DNA of 64,000 nt, from assembly GCF_001730365.1 (NCBI RefSeq), contig NZ_MIKB01000001.1, forward strand, positions 1 through 64,000, given 5' to 3'. The position numbers were made by a program, and so were the translations under genes. How positions within the stretch are numbered: position 1 is the stretch's first letter; each line of letters opens with the position of its first letter. Shown one piece after another: positions 20,292 to 30,892 of the stretch. Under the pieces are notes generated by a model. That model saw only the letters and a program-made list of their open reading frames with translations, was not told the DNA's origin and did no database searches. The stretch comes from Enterococcus quebecensis (GTDB taxonomy: Bacteria; Bacillota; Bacilli; Lactobacillales; Enterococcaceae).

Positions 20292-21563
20292 TTAATTAAA
20301 GAAAAAACGTTGAATATCGTTCCAAGTAACTAACACCATCAATAACATGATAAACCCAAAACCAATGAGTGTTAATACCCCTTCTTTTTCCTGACTTAAA
20401 GGTTTACCTCTAAGTCCTTCCAAAATATTCAAGACAATTTTACCGCCATCTAAAGCTGGAATTGGTAATAAATTAATAATTCCTAAATTGACCGACAGCA
20501 TAGCCATTAATAGAATCACTGTGTTCAATCCTGCTTTAGATGCTTCTGAAGACATTTGGAACATCATTACTGGACCACCCAATTTGTCTAAACTAAATCC
20601 AGTAAATAGTGATTTAAGTGCTTTGAAAATTTGCATAGAACTATCTAGAGTTGTTTGGACACCACCTAGTAGTTTATCTGATAAGCCTGTTTTCTTTGGT
20701 GGTAAAATTCCAATTACACCAATTTCTTTTTTACCAGACTTTTGACTTTTAGGCGTTATATCTACTTCTCTTGTTTTACCACCAGATTCGACCAGTAGAT
20801 TTAATTCTTTATCTGGACTCTCTTGAATGATCTTTGTAAATCCTTCCCAGTTAGCAACTGATTGTCCATCGATTGACACAATTTTATCATCTGCTTTCAA
20901 ACTAGCTTTTTCCGCTGGACTATCTGCTTGTACTCCGCCAATGAGATTAGTGTTAGTATACGTTACTCCACCTTGCATGAATACATAAACTGTGAATAAT
21001 ACAAAAGCCAAGATAAAGTTGTTCATCGGACCTGCAAAATTTGTCAACATCCGCTGCCAAAGTTTCGCTGACTGAAACTGTACATCGATTGGTGCAATTC
21101 TAACTTCTGTCCCATCTTGTTCAATGATTGTAGCATCATGATTCACTTTGTAAGTGATCTCTTGTGACTCATCACCATTAACATAACCCTTTATAAATAA
21201 ATCTTTTTCCAGATCTGCTTCCAACATTTCCATTGGAACACTGTTAGTTAACTGAATTTTCTTACTTGTATTGATCTTCACGACTTCTTCCTGTTCATTT
21301 AACTCAACAGAAAGAGTCATCCCGGGGGCTAGCTCCGTTTCATCTTCTCCCATACCAGCCATACGTACATAACCGCCAATCGGTAAAATACGAATCGTAT
21401 AAGCTGTACCATCTTTGCCTTGATGAGCAAAGATCTTGGGTCCCATACCTATCGCAAACTCACGTACTAAAATACCAGAACGTTTTGCGAAGAAAAAGTG
21501 TCCAAATTCATGTACTAAGACAAGAATCCCAAAGACAATAATAAATGTAATGATAGTTTTCAT
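20292..21563 (-). CDS. rseP: Site-2 metalloprotease of the RseP/Eep family
   Basis: This membrane-embedded zinc protease cleaves substrates inside the bilayer. In Enterococcus faecalis the ortholog Eep releases sex pheromone precursors and activates a sigma factor. The catalytic HEFGH is at residues 18-22 in the first membrane segment, a PDZ domain lies at about 200-280, and the second active-site motif NLLPIPALDGG is near 370. Transmembrane segments are at about 1-25, 170-195, 345-365 and 395-418. The start overlaps the dxr stop by 4 bases, so the two are coupled. Confidence 0.96.
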   Translation of the reverse strand: MKTIITFIIVFGILVLVHEFGHFFFAKRSGILVREFAIGMGPKIFAHQGKDGTAYTIRILPIGGYVRMAGMGEDETELAPGMTLSVELNEQEEVVKINTSKKIQLTNSVPMEMLEADLEKDLFIKGYVNGDESQEITYKVNHDATIIEQDGTEVRIAPIDVQFQSAKLWQRMLTNFAGPMNNFILAFVLFTVYVFMQGGVTYTNTNLIGGVQADSPAEKASLKADDKIVSIDGQSVANWEGFTKIIQESPDKELNLLVESGGKTREVDITPKSQKSGKKEIGVIGILPPKKTGLSDKLLGGVQTTLDSSMQIFKALKSLFTGFSLDKLGGPVMMFQMSSEASKAGLNTVILLMAMLSVNLGIINLLPIPALDGGKIVLNILEGLRGKPLSQEKEGVLTLIGFGFIMLLMVLVTWNDIQRFFFN

Positions 21564-22720
21564 AAACGACCTTCTTCCTTAATCCATCTTTCTACGATAG
21601 TTCTTGTTTTTTTATCAATTTCAATCACTTGTGCTAAAGTAACTTCGGTAGTTTCAGTGTAGTTCTCTACTGCTCTTTGAACAAGTTGTTCGATTTGCAG
21701 ATATGAAATTTGTTCATTAATGAAGGCTGCCGCAGCAATTTCATTAGCTGCATTATAGACAGTAGGATACGCACCGCCCTTTTTTCCAACCGTGAAAGCT
21801 AATTTCAACATTGGAAAACGCTCGAAATCCATCGCCTCAAAATTTAATTGACCAATCTGTGTTAAATCAAACTCTTTTTCTTTTTTTATGGGTAAACGAG
21901 TTGGATACGTCAACGCATATTGAATCGGTTCTCGCATGTCACTAGCTCCTAATTGAGCCAAGTAGGCACCATCTTTTAAAACAATCATTGAATGGACTAT
22001 ACTTTCTTTATGTAAAACAACTTTTATTTTATCATAATCTACCCCAAATAACCAATGGGCTTCAATAACTTCTAACCCTTTATTCATCATTGTTGAAGAA
22101 TCTATCGTAATTTTTTTACCCATTGACCAGTTTGGATGCTTCAATGCCTGTTCTAAAGTCACAGATTTCAGGTCTTCACGACTTAAATCTCTAAAGCTTC
22201 CTCCAGAAGCCGTAATCATTAGCTCCTTCAAATTGTCTTTCTTTTGACCTTCTAAGCATTGAAATATAGCCGAGTGCTCACTGTCTACGGGCAAGATATT
22301 CACATTATTTTTAATTGCTGCTTCAATTACCCACTTTCCTGCCATTACCAACGTTTCCTTATTTGCTAGAGCAATATCTTTACCAGCTTCGATTGCTGCC
22401 ATCGTGGGTTTTAACCCCACACTTCCAGAAACCGCAGTCAAAACAACATCCACAGTATCAAGTGTTGCAGCCTTTATAAGCCCTACCTCTCCCACACCAA
22501 ATGCAATGTTTGGAAAACGCTGAGAAAGCTCAATTTCCATTTCTTTTGAACCAACGCCCACATATTGGGGATTTAATTTTTCAATCAAAATCGAACCTTC
22601 TTCAATATTGGAATGAAACGTTAAGGAAATGATTTGAAATAAATCTGGATAAGATGTGACCACATCAATCGTACTTGTACCGATCGAACCTGTAGCACCT
22701 AACAATGCAATTTTTTTCAT
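21560..22720 (-). CDS. dxr: 1-deoxy-D-xylulose 5-phosphate reductoisomerase
   Basis: Dxr makes 2-C-methyl-D-erythritol 4-phosphate, the committed step of the MEP isoprenoid pathway, feeding the UppS reaction encoded upstream. NADPH-binding GATGSIGTST is at residues 7-16; the metal and substrate motifs VDSEHSA and SGGSFRD are present. The start is uncertain. The ATG at 22720 gives the usual family N-terminus but has no Shine-Dalgarno. An in-frame ATG at 22744 has a distant AAGGTG but lies in the tip of a hairpin. I chose 22720 on family similarity. Confidence 0.93.
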   Translation of the reverse strand: MKKIALLGATGSIGTSTIDVVTSYPDLFQIISLTFHSNIEEGSILIEKLNPQYVGVGSKEMEIELSQRFPNIAFGVGEVGLIKAATLDTVDVVLTAVSGSVGLKPTMAAIEAGKDIALANKETLVMAGKWVIEAAIKNNVNILPVDSEHSAIFQCLEGQKKDNLKELMITASGGSFRDLSREDLKSVTLEQALKHPNWSMGKKITIDSSTMMNKGLEVIEAHWLFGVDYDKIKVVLHKESIVHSMIVLKDGAYLAQLGASDMREPIQYALTYPTRLPIKKEKEFDLTQIGQLNFEAMDFERFPMLKLAFTVGKKGGAYPTVYNAANEIAAAAFINEQISYLQIEQLVQRAVENYTETTEVTLAQVIEIDKKTRTIVERWIKEEGRL

Positions 22721-22732
22721 ATTAAAAAGAAA

Positions 22733-22752
22733 AACCCTGAACATTCAGAGTT
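22733..22752 (-). terminator. Terminator-like hairpin between cdsA and dxr
   Basis: AACTCTGAA and TTCAGGGTT, two bases apart, form a compact stem (the tip must open to allow a loop) followed by TTTTTCTTTTT just before the dxr start at 22720. It may be a partial terminator or a translational control hairpin inside the operon. Confidence 0.45.
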
Positions 22753-22778
22753 TTTCACCTTCCCTTCTTGTTTAGAAA

Positions 22779-23579
22779 TTAAAATAACCCGAATAAATGC
22801 ATGATTGGAAAAACAAAAAGTAAGCTGTCAAAACGATCCAGTATGCCACCATGTCCTGGTAATATATTTCCAGAGTCTTTCACATCATAATGTCGTTTGA
22901 TAGATGATTCAACTAAATCACCAAATTGACCAACAACTGAAAAGACTACTGTTATAATCAACATCATTGGCAAATTGTATGCAAATAATTCTTTATTCGG
23001 CGTTAACACCAAGAATAATAGTGCGACAACAACTGCACAAAGAATACCACCTAGTGATCCTTCGATCGTTTTATTAGGTGAAACCTCTGGCCAAAGCTTT
23101 CTTTTCCCAAAACGTTTCCCAATAAAATAAGCACCTATATCTGTTGACCAGACAACGAATAATGCATAAAGCAAAACAACAAATCCAGTATGTCTTGCAC
23201 TTACAAAATTTTGGAAACCAACACCTACATATAAACTTGTGATTACAGGAAATCCTGCTTGAGAGATGGTATACATATTCTTTGAAGCAACTAATCCGCC
23301 CAAAAGAATCATGACAGTCAAATAAAATAAAATAAAATTATCCGCTTTTTCTGGTAAAAAGAAAAACCAACGTTCTTTCGGTAAAACTAAAAATACGGCT
23401 CCTAAAGCTGAAAGTACGCCTTCAAAGCTAGCGATTTCCAACCCTTTCATTCGAAATAATTCATATACACCAACGACTGCAAGTAAGGCCGCCGCAAGTT
23501 CAATAACAAACCCCCCGTACCAAATAATTGGTATAAATATGACCAATGCTAGGACCGCCGTAATAACGCGCTGTCTCAT
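22779..23579 (-). CDS. cdsA: Phosphatidate cytidylyltransferase
   Basis: CdsA makes CDP-diacylglycerol from phosphatidic acid and CTP for phospholipid synthesis. The 266-residue protein has about eight membrane segments and the family signature near the C-terminus, seen here as DLVESSIKRHYDVKDSGNILPGHGGILDRFDS (split: SSIKRHYDVKDSG, then LPGHGGILDRFD). It starts inside the uppS stop with a 4-base overlap. Confidence 0.97.
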   Translation of the reverse strand: MRQRVITAVLALVIFIPIIWYGGFVIELAAALLAVVGVYELFRMKGLEIASFEGVLSALGAVFLVLPKERWFFFLPEKADNFILFYLTVMILLGGLVASKNMYTISQAGFPVITSLYVGVGFQNFVSARHTGFVVLLYALFVVWSTDIGAYFIGKRFGKRKLWPEVSPNKTIEGSLGGILCAVVVALLFLVLTPNKELFAYNLPMMLIITVVFSVVGQFGDLVESSIKRHYDVKDSGNILPGHGGILDRFDSLLFVFPIMHLFGLF

Positions 23580-24379
23580 TTATCTTCCTCCTCAGTTTCT
23601 TTTAAACCGCCAAAACGTCGGTTTCTATTTTGAAATGATGCTAGAGCACTCTCCAATAGCTCGGCATTAAAATCAGGCCACAGCGCATCTGTAAAAAATA
23701 ATTCACTGTATGCGATTTGCCAAAGTAAAAAGTTACTGATTCTCTCCTCGCCACTTGTGCGAATCAATAATTCAGGATCCCTTAATTCTTCTGGTAAAAA
23801 ACCAGTCATTAGGTGGTCTGCAATTGTCTTTTCAGTAATATCCTCTGGCAAAAGTTGCTTAGTTTTTGTTTTTTCAGCAATTTCTTTCACAGCTGTAATG
23901 ATTTCAGCTCTTGATCCATAGTTTAATGCAAAATTCAAAACCATTCCAGTATTATTTTTTGTTTGCTCAATGGCACGTTCAATTGCATCTTGTGTATGAG
24001 CTGGTAAAAACTCTTGATACCCCATAACATGCACTTTTACATTTTCTTTGATTAGTTCCGGCACAAAGGTATCAAAGAAATCAACTGGTAACTGCATCAA
24101 GAAGTTTACTTCTTCATTTGGACGCTTCCAATTTTCAGTAGAAAATGCATACAAAGTAAGGACTCTTATCCCTAATTTATTTGCATGTTTTGTGATTTTT
24201 TTTACTGTATTCATACCTTCTTTGTGCCCAGCGATTCTTGGTAAACGACGATTTTGAGCCCATCGTCCATTGCCATCCATAATTACTGCTACGTGTTTAG
24301 GAATTGCTCCCTCATTATTAAAAGTAAACGTACTTTCTTTTTGTATGTATTTATTTTTTTGCGGAAAAAAACGTAACAT
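23576..24379 (-). CDS. uppS: Isoprenyl (undecaprenyl) diphosphate synthase
   Basis: This cis-prenyltransferase makes undecaprenyl diphosphate, the lipid carrier for cell wall and teichoic acid synthesis. In 267 residues it shows HVAVIMDGNGRWA (about 29-41, with the catalytic Asp), the FSTENWKRP motif and the C-terminal ELLIRTSGEERISNFLLWQ. It leads the uppS-cdsA-dxr-rseP run. Confidence 0.98.
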   Translation of the reverse strand: MLRFFPQKNKYIQKESTFTFNNEGAIPKHVAVIMDGNGRWAQNRRLPRIAGHKEGMNTVKKITKHANKLGIRVLTLYAFSTENWKRPNEEVNFLMQLPVDFFDTFVPELIKENVKVHVMGYQEFLPAHTQDAIERAIEQTKNNTGMVLNFALNYGSRAEIITAVKEIAEKTKTKQLLPEDITEKTIADHLMTGFLPEELRDPELLIRTSGEERISNFLLWQIAYSELFFTDALWPDFNAELLESALASFQNRNRRFGGLKETEEEDK

Positions 24380-24568
24380 ATTTTTCCCTCCAATCCAAAA
24401 TCTGTCTAAACCATTATAACAATATCTTTCAGAAAAGCCTATGCAAATGAAAAAATTTTCGATATTATTTAAAGATTTTATTGATGTTTCATTCTGCTAT
24501 TTACTAAATCAGCAACTTTTTTTTACTTATTATTCCCAATTCAAGTCAATTCACCTCAAAAGAAAAAG

Positions 24569-24609
24569 TGAGGATGAGACAAAACAAACGTTGTTTTGCT
24601 GCACCCTCA
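24569..24609 (-). terminator. Terminator after the PASTA gene
   Basis: A long imperfect stem (TGAGGGTG-AGCAAAAC against GTTTTGTCTCATCCTCA) followed by T-rich sequence separates the PASTA/ABC operon from uppS. Confidence 0.8.
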
Positions 24610-24622
24610 TTTAACATTAAAA

Positions 24623-26215
24623 TCAATTTTCTGCTTGTTCTTGTTTTTCTGAATTTTTATTTTCTTCTGGTTTTAAGTTTCCTTTACTTATGCCGATTTG
24701 AACAACACAATCAGTTGGTACGAATTCATTATATCTACTCATTTTTACAACGGTTCCTTTAGTCACTGTCGAATCAATATAGTAAACTTGATACGTGATG
24801 TTAGCACCCTTAGATTGATATTCATCATAAAAAATCTTTTGAAGATCACCTTCTAATGTACTATCCTTCAAATCTTTGATGTATGGCTTACCGAATGAAT
24901 AAACAACCTGAATCGTCGGTTTTTCATCTTTTTCAGTATATTTTTTGCCTATCTCCACAGACTGGCTAATGAAACGGCCATAAGGAACTGAATCGTTAAA
25001 TACTTGTTTCACTTGTACTTGTAATCCATTGGCTTTCGATTCTGCTTCTTCCACTGTAAAGTTTGAAAAATCTGGAACTACTAAAGCTTTACCGGTCGAA
25101 ACTTGGATTGACATAGATTCTTTTTTTGCAACTTTGGTGTCTTTGCCGATACTTTGCGATATGATCTTTCCATTTTCAACTTTTTCGGAATCTGCTTCAT
25201 CTACTTTTAACGAAATTTCATTTTTCTTTGCCCACTCTGCAGCTTCTTCTTTTGGTTTCCCTGCAAAATCAGGCACTGAGATATCTTTTTCAAAGACTTC
25301 TTTTCCTTTTGAATAATAAACCTTGGCTTTATCTTTACGCTTGTAGTTTTCAGATTTGACGTCTTTATTTGTAATTTCAAATTTTAAGTAGTCTCCTGCT
25401 GCTACTTTATCACTGTATTCTTCAATGATGGCTAGATTATCTGCTTTGTGTTTACTAATCCAACCTTTTGCTTCATCAAGCTTCATTGATTTAAAATCTG
25501 GCAATGCAACTGGTTCTTCTGGGTCAGGTCCCAAGCTAGCATCAATCAGTAATTCTTGATTCTTTTTAATTTTTTTATTTTTCACTTTTTGATGGATGAT
25601 TATATTCGCTGCTTTATCAAAATCATATTTCTGTTCTACTTGCAGTTTCACACCATTTTCCGATGACCACTGACGAACTTCTGATAATTCTTTCCCTTCG
25701 AAATCGGGTACTTTTACGTGTGTCATTTGATAGTAACCAAAGTACATTACTAGTACTGCCGCTAAACTTCCTAAACCGATTAAAACGAATTTTCTAATTT
25801 GTTTCTTTTTATACGTTGGATCTGTCTCAATCATTTCTTCTGGATTTCTTTGTTGATTTGTCACTGTTTCTACTGCAACAGCTGGTTCTTTTTTTGGTTC
25901 ATATTTTTTCTTTTTTGATCGTTTTTTGGTATAAATCAACTCTTCTAAGTTCTCTGGTTCACTATGAGTCTTAGGCTGTTCTTCATTTTTTTTAGAGGTG
26001 TCGTACACATTTGTCTTACTATTTTTAGGACCATAAGACATTTCCGACTTAGCTTCTACTCTATCGGTACTTTGCTTGTCCTTATTTATTGAAAGACTTC
26101 CTGATCTGGTTTTCTTTTTCGCCTCTGATTGACTCTGTTTTTCTTTCTGCTCATCTTTTTGTTGGCGGATTTTTTCATAATTATCTCCGCTAAAATTCGA
26201 TAAAAAATCACTCAT
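24623..26215 (-). CDS. Single-pass membrane protein with extracellular PASTA repeats, no kinase domain
   Basis: The 530 residues split into three parts. The first is a highly charged, Lys/Gln/Ser-rich, probably disordered cytoplasmic region (1-140). A single transmembrane helix follows (about 141-162, FVLIGLGSLAAVLVMYFGYY). The exterior carries about five PASTA-like repeats (roughly 168-228, 237-304, 313-375, 379-440, 445-512), the first four opening with a V/L-P-D-F motif. PASTA domains bind peptidoglycan fragments or lipid II in Stk/PrkC kinases and some penicillin-binding proteins. Here neither kinase nor transpeptidase domain is present. The gene overlaps the ATPase gene by 8 bases, so it is part of the ABC system: plausibly its cell-wall sensor or accessory subunit. 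Function unproven. Confidence 0.85.
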   Translation of the reverse strand: MSDFLSNFSGDNYEKIRQQKDEQKEKQSQSEAKKKTRSGSLSINKDKQSTDRVEAKSEMSYGPKNSKTNVYDTSKKNEEQPKTHSEPENLEELIYTKKRSKKKKYEPKKEPAVAVETVTNQQRNPEEMIETDPTYKKKQIRKFVLIGLGSLAAVLVMYFGYYQMTHVKVPDFEGKELSEVRQWSSENGVKLQVEQKYDFDKAANIIIHQKVKNKKIKKNQELLIDASLGPDPEEPVALPDFKSMKLDEAKGWISKHKADNLAIIEEYSDKVAAGDYLKFEITNKDVKSENYKRKDKAKVYYSKGKEVFEKDISVPDFAGKPKEEAAEWAKKNEISLKVDEADSEKVENGKIISQSIGKDTKVAKKESMSIQVSTGKALVVPDFSNFTVEEAESKANGLQVQVKQVFNDSVPYGRFISQSVEIGKKYTEKDEKPTIQVVYSFGKPYIKDLKDSTLEGDLQKIFYDEYQSKGANITYQVYYIDSTVTKGTVVKMSRYNEFVPTDCVVQIGISKGNLKPEENKNSEKQEQAEN

Positions 26216-26882
26216 ATTTTTTTAACACACCTTTTTTCAGGTAATAGGTTTCATCAGACTGCTCAGCAATATCATTTGAGTGAGTCACGACGATGACGCA
26301 CTTGTTGTGAACTTTCGCAAGATTTTGAAAAATATCGACTATCTCTTGTTCCATTCCTTCGTCTAAGTTCCCAGTTGGTTCATCTGCTAAAATAACATCA
26401 ACATTTGTAGCTAATGCACGAGCAATAGCTACACGCTGTTGTTCACCACCAGAAAGTTGATTCACAAGACGATCAGCTTTTTCACTCGTAATACCAATAT
26501 AATCTAATAAATTATATGCCACTTCCTTCTGATTAGAAGGCAATTCGTTATCTGTAATTGACATTGCAACTAAGACATTTTCCAAAGCTGTAAGGTAAGG
26601 GACTAAATTGTAACTCTGGAAAATAATACTAATCTCATCGCGACGATATTTTTCATAACCGATTGTCTTAATATCTTTTCCGTTCAATAAAATCTGACCT
26701 TCCTTAGGCGTGTCTAACGCACTTATCAACGAAAGAAATGTTGTCTTTCCTGAGCCGGACTGTCCTAAGATCGTATAAAATTTACCCTGTTCAAAAGAAA
26801 CATTTGTATCTTTTAAAATAAATCGACGTTGATCGCCATCTTGATAATAATAATTAAGATTTTTTGTTTCTAAAATCGCCAT
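26208..26882 (-). CDS. MacB/LolD-type ABC transporter ATPase
   Basis: This 224-residue ATPase has Walker [10 protein letters not shown], signature [15 protein letters not shown], Walker [13 protein letters not shown] and the switch His in VVTHSND. It is the size of LolD/MacB/FtsE-type ATPases that partner FtsX-like permeases. It lies 12 bases after the permease gene and overlaps the PASTA gene, so the three proteins are expected in similar amounts. In this class ATP hydrolysis usually drives a mechanical change across the membrane rather than classical transport. Confidence 0.92.
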   Translation of the reverse strand: MAILETKNLNYYYQDGDQRRFILKDTNVSFEQGKFYTILGQSGSGKTTFLSLISALDTPKEGQILLNGKDIKTIGYEKYRRDEISIIFQSYNLVPYLTALENVLVAMSITDNELPSNQKEVAYNLLDYIGITSEKADRLVNQLSGGEQQRVAIARALATNVDVILADEPTGNLDEGMEQEIVDIFQNLAKVHNKCVIVVTHSNDIAEQSDETYYLKKGVLKKYE

Positions 26883-26894
26883 TCTTCTTACCTC

Positions 26895-28361
26895 CTACAT
26901 CATGATTTTTTTTGGATTCAAGCGAACAATATAAAGCAATGGTAAAACCGCTGATAACAATACTGTTCCCAACCCAACAAGCAAATAAGTCACGATATAT
27001 CCTAATGAAAACTTCACTTCGTAGGCATTCATAATATCATCAGTTGTAATCTCTATAGAATCTAATGTATCCAGTCCAAACGCATTGATTGAATCACCTG
27101 TACTGTTTAGTATATCGCTATTCAGTAATGATTCTGAAACCATTTTTCCTAAAAAGTTTCCAGTAATCAATGAAAGAATCAAAGCAACACCACTGATAAT
27201 CAACATTTCAATAATGATTTGTCCCATAACATGGCTACGCTTATCTCCTAATGATAGATAGATACCTAATTCGTGTTTACGATCACGCATAAATAATAAA
27301 ACTACAAGAGAAATAATTAACAGCGTAGCTATAACTGCAATCAAAACAACATATCCTGAAATTTGAGACATTTTTTTCATGCTTCCGCCAATAGTTTCGT
27401 ATTGATCTGTTGAAGCTCTTACCTTATATAATTTTGGTATCAAGGGTTCAGTTTCTTGTTTAAACGCTTCTACATCATCAGGACTTTTTAAGATGTAAAT
27501 CGGGGTATAATATTCACCATCATTTTCTTCCGCACCTTTTACGTACGGATTTTCTGGATCTACTTTTTTCATCTTCTCAATATAATTTTTACTGATATCC
27601 GACACTGTTTTATTTGGCAGATAAATTGTGTTGATCTGTTGCAACGAAACAAATTGTTGATTGGAATTTTGTTGTTCTGTTTCTTTGTTTTCTTTATCCT
27701 TCATTTGAACCGTTGTCGGTTCAAAGATTCCAATAATTTGAATAGGAACATCTATTTTAAGTAGCTCTTTCTTACTGCCATCTTCATTAAAACTATTTCC
27801 TCTCATATCCATAACCATCTGGTCACCTACGGATAAACCATTTTCTTCCGCAACTTTTGAAGAAATCAACCCAACATTTTTTCCGTTATCTATATCTTCT
27901 TGAGTAAAGACTTTGCCTTCAAGAAGTTTGATTTTATTTTCTTCTACATCTAAAATTTTGGAATAATTTGAGCCTTTCAAAGAGAATCCTTCCATTCCAA
28001 AACCTTCTTCTTCTTTGGCTGAAACGCTCTTCAAATCCTTCGTCTCTGCCCAGCTGCTCGCATTATAATCGTAATATTTCACATAAGGTGATTCACCAAT
28101 TTTTTTTATTAATTTCTCATCAAGTTGTTCAAGCTTACCTTCTGCTGCGGTAACCTCTTCTTGATTATTTTCATAATCAATTTCAATTGTTGCCATACCA
28201 CCCAGTTGTTTTTTGATATTTTTTTCAACGTTCTGAGTAGATTGCTGAATCGCGATCGACCCTGCTATGACATTTCCCAACACAAAAATCACTGCAAATA
28301 AAATTAGCGATTTCCCTTTTTTTCTTGTCACACTGCATAATGCACGTTTGATAAAATTCAT
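26895..28361 (-). CDS. FtsX/MacB-like ABC transporter permease
   Basis: This 488-residue protein has the MacB layout. One N-terminal transmembrane helix (about 17-38) is followed by a large extracellular domain (about 40-330, MacB_PCD-like). Three helices then lie at about 340-360, 385-405 and 455-478, forming an FtsX domain. It is the first gene of an operon with the ATPase and the PASTA protein. The start ATG at 28361 follows GGGAG. Such permeases act in bacteriocin resistance, lipoprotein handling or cell-wall hydrolase activation; the PASTA partner favours a cell-wall link, by inference. Confidence 0.88.
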   Translation of the reverse strand: MNFIKRALCSVTRKKGKSLILFAVIFVLGNVIAGSIAIQQSTQNVEKNIKKQLGGMATIEIDYENNQEEVTAAEGKLEQLDEKLIKKIGESPYVKYYDYNASSWAETKDLKSVSAKEEEGFGMEGFSLKGSNYSKILDVEENKIKLLEGKVFTQEDIDNGKNVGLISSKVAEENGLSVGDQMVMDMRGNSFNEDGSKKELLKIDVPIQIIGIFEPTTVQMKDKENKETEQQNSNQQFVSLQQINTIYLPNKTVSDISKNYIEKMKKVDPENPYVKGAEENDGEYYTPIYILKSPDDVEAFKQETEPLIPKLYKVRASTDQYETIGGSMKKMSQISGYVVLIAVIATLLIISLVVLLFMRDRKHELGIYLSLGDKRSHVMGQIIIEMLIISGVALILSLITGNFLGKMVSESLLNSDILNSTGDSINAFGLDTLDSIEITTDDIMNAYEVKFSLGYIVTYLLVGLGTVLLSAVLPLLYIVRLNPKKIMM

Positions 28362-28536
28362 TTTCTCATCTCCCTCTCAAAAAAATTATAGCTACTAACT
28401 ATTATTCCATAACACTTGACGTTTAACAAGCTAATTTTTAACACACGTAACTAAGTAGATATATTTATCTGAATCTCATTTTATAATCAAATTTTTACAT
28501 TTTTTTAAAATAACAATTAATTTTAACATAACAAAA

Positions 28537-28567
28537 AAATCCTATCCAAATTAATAGATAGAATTTT
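28537..28567 (-). terminator. Terminator of frr
   Basis: A stem built from ATTCTATC/GATAGGAT is followed by a run of seven T on the minus strand. It closes the pyrH-frr transcript. Confidence 0.75.
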
Positions 28568-28582
28568 TCATAACCACTATAA

Positions 28583-29140
28583 TTAAACTTCTAAAAGTTC
28601 TTTTTCTTTTTCCGCTGTGATTGCATCAATATTTTTCACGCTGTCATCAGTCAATTTTTGAGCTTCTTTTTCTAAGCCTCGTAATTCATCTTCTGTGATT
28701 TCGTTATTTTTTTGTTGTTTTTTCAAATCATCAATAGCATCGCGACGAATATTACGAACAGCTATTTTAGCACTCTCAGCTGATTTTTTTACATCTTTCG
28801 CTAATTCTTTACGACGTTCTTCCGTTAATTGCGGAATAACTAAACGAATAACTGTCCCATCATTTGTTGGACTAATTCCGATATCGCTTGCTTGAATTGC
28901 TTTTTCGATATCTTCAAGTGAGTTTTTGTCAAATGGTGTGATCATCAATACTCGAGCTTCTGGAATGTTAATTCCAGCTAGTTGATTCACAGGTGTCATT
29001 GCACCATAATAATCAACTTGGATTCTGTCTAAAAGACTTGCATTGGCGCGTCCCGCACGGATTTGACCAAGCTCACGCTGTAGACTTTGTTCTGCTTTAC
29101 TCATTTTTTCTTTTGCTGTTGCTAATACATTTCCACTCAT
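28583..29140 (-). CDS. frr: Ribosome recycling factor
   Basis: Frr splits the post-termination ribosome together with EF-G. The 185-residue length is standard. The helical domain holds the [19 protein letters not shown] motif near residues 27-45 and the family's terminal helix [18 protein letters not shown]. It lies 3 bases after pyrH, the normal order rpsB-tsf-pyrH-frr. Confidence 0.98.
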   Translation of the reverse strand: MSGNVLATAKEKMSKAEQSLQRELGQIRAGRANASLLDRIQVDYYGAMTPVNQLAGINIPEARVLMITPFDKNSLEDIEKAIQASDIGISPTNDGTVIRLVIPQLTEERRKELAKDVKKSAESAKIAVRNIRRDAIDDLKKQQKNNEITEDELRGLEKEAQKLTDDSVKNIDAITAEKEKELLEV

Positions 29141-29143
29141 TTT

Positions 29144-29869
<726 letters not shown>

Positions 29870-29955
29870 TTATTTCCCTCCACCATTTGTCTAAGAACAT
29901 TTTAACATACTCTAGGCATTCTGCCAGTCTATTTCTTTTGTTTTGCCTAAAAAAA

Positions 29956-29979
29956 GGGAGCGCATCTCAATGCGTTCCC
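29956..29979 (-). terminator. Terminator of tsf
   Basis: GGGAACGCAT/ATGCGCTCCC with a 4-base loop is followed by seven T on the minus strand, just after the tsf stop. It separates rpsB-tsf from pyrH-frr. Confidence 0.88.
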
Positions 29980-30001
29980 AACTGCTACACAAGTAACAGA
30001 T

Positions 30002-30883
30002 TTATTTTTTAATTTGACTCATAACTTCATCCGCAAAGTTATCTTCACGTTTTTGGATTCCTTCGCCAACTTCAAAACGGATGAATGATTTAACTGTTGC
30101 ACCTTTAGATGCAACATATTTTTCAACTGTCATGTCTGGATCTTTAACAAATGGTTGATCTACTAATGAAATTTCAGCTTTAAATTTGTTTAAGCGTCCC
30201 ACAACCATTTTATCAACGATATTGGCTGGTTTACCTTCGTTTAAAGCTTGTTCTGAAAGAATTGCTTTTTCGTGTTCTAATTCTTCTTGAGGAATTTGTG
30301 ATTCATTCACGTAACGAGGGTTAATCGCTGCTACGTGCATCGCAACATCTTTAGCAACTTCTTCGTCTGTAGTTCCTTCTAATACAGTTAGTACGGCAAT
30401 ACGTCCACCCATGTGTAAATAAGCACCAAATGCAGCGTTATCGTCTTTTTCTACTAATTCAAAACGACGGAAGCTGATTTTTTCACCGATAACAGTTGTT
30501 GCTTCGATCAATTCAGTTTCTAAAGTTCCTTTATCTGTTTTAAGCGCTAAAGCTTCTTCCATGTTTGCTGGTTTGTTTGTTGCAATCTCAGTTGCAATTT
30601 TTTTAACTAAATCTTGGAACATTTCATTTTTAGAAACGAAATCCGTTTCAGAGTTAACTTCAACGATTGCTGCAAAGTTACCATTTGAAGCAACGTTTGC
30701 CAAACCTTCTGCTGCTACACGATCATTTTTCTTAGCAGCTTTTGCCATGCCTTTTTCGCGTAGGTAATCAACTGCGGCTTCCATGTTACCTTCTACTTCT
30801 ACTAACGCTCTTTTTGCATCCATCATACCGACACCAGTCATGTCGCGTAGTTCTTTAACTAATTTTGCTGAAATATCTGCCAT
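30002..30883 (-). CDS. tsf: Elongation factor Ts
   Basis: EF-Ts exchanges GDP for GTP on EF-Tu. The 293-residue protein has the N-terminal UBA-like domain with [16 protein letters not shown] and the EF-Tu contact motif [11 protein letters not shown] (about 77-87). The start ATG at 30883 follows AGGAGG. A long leader with a repeat element separates it from rpsB. Confidence 0.98.
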   Translation of the reverse strand: MADISAKLVKELRDMTGVGMMDAKRALVEVEGNMEAAVDYLREKGMAKAAKKNDRVAAEGLANVASNGNFAAIVEVNSETDFVSKNEMFQDLVKKIATEIATNKPANMEEALALKTDKGTLETELIEATTVIGEKISFRRFELVEKDDNAAFGAYLHMGGRIAVLTVLEGTTDEEVAKDVAMHVAAINPRYVNESQIPQEELEHEKAILSEQALNEGKPANIVDKMVVGRLNKFKAEISLVDQPFVKDPDMTVEKYVASKGATVKSFIRFEVGEGIQKREDNFADEVMSQIKK

Positions 30884-30892
30884 TTTTTTGTT

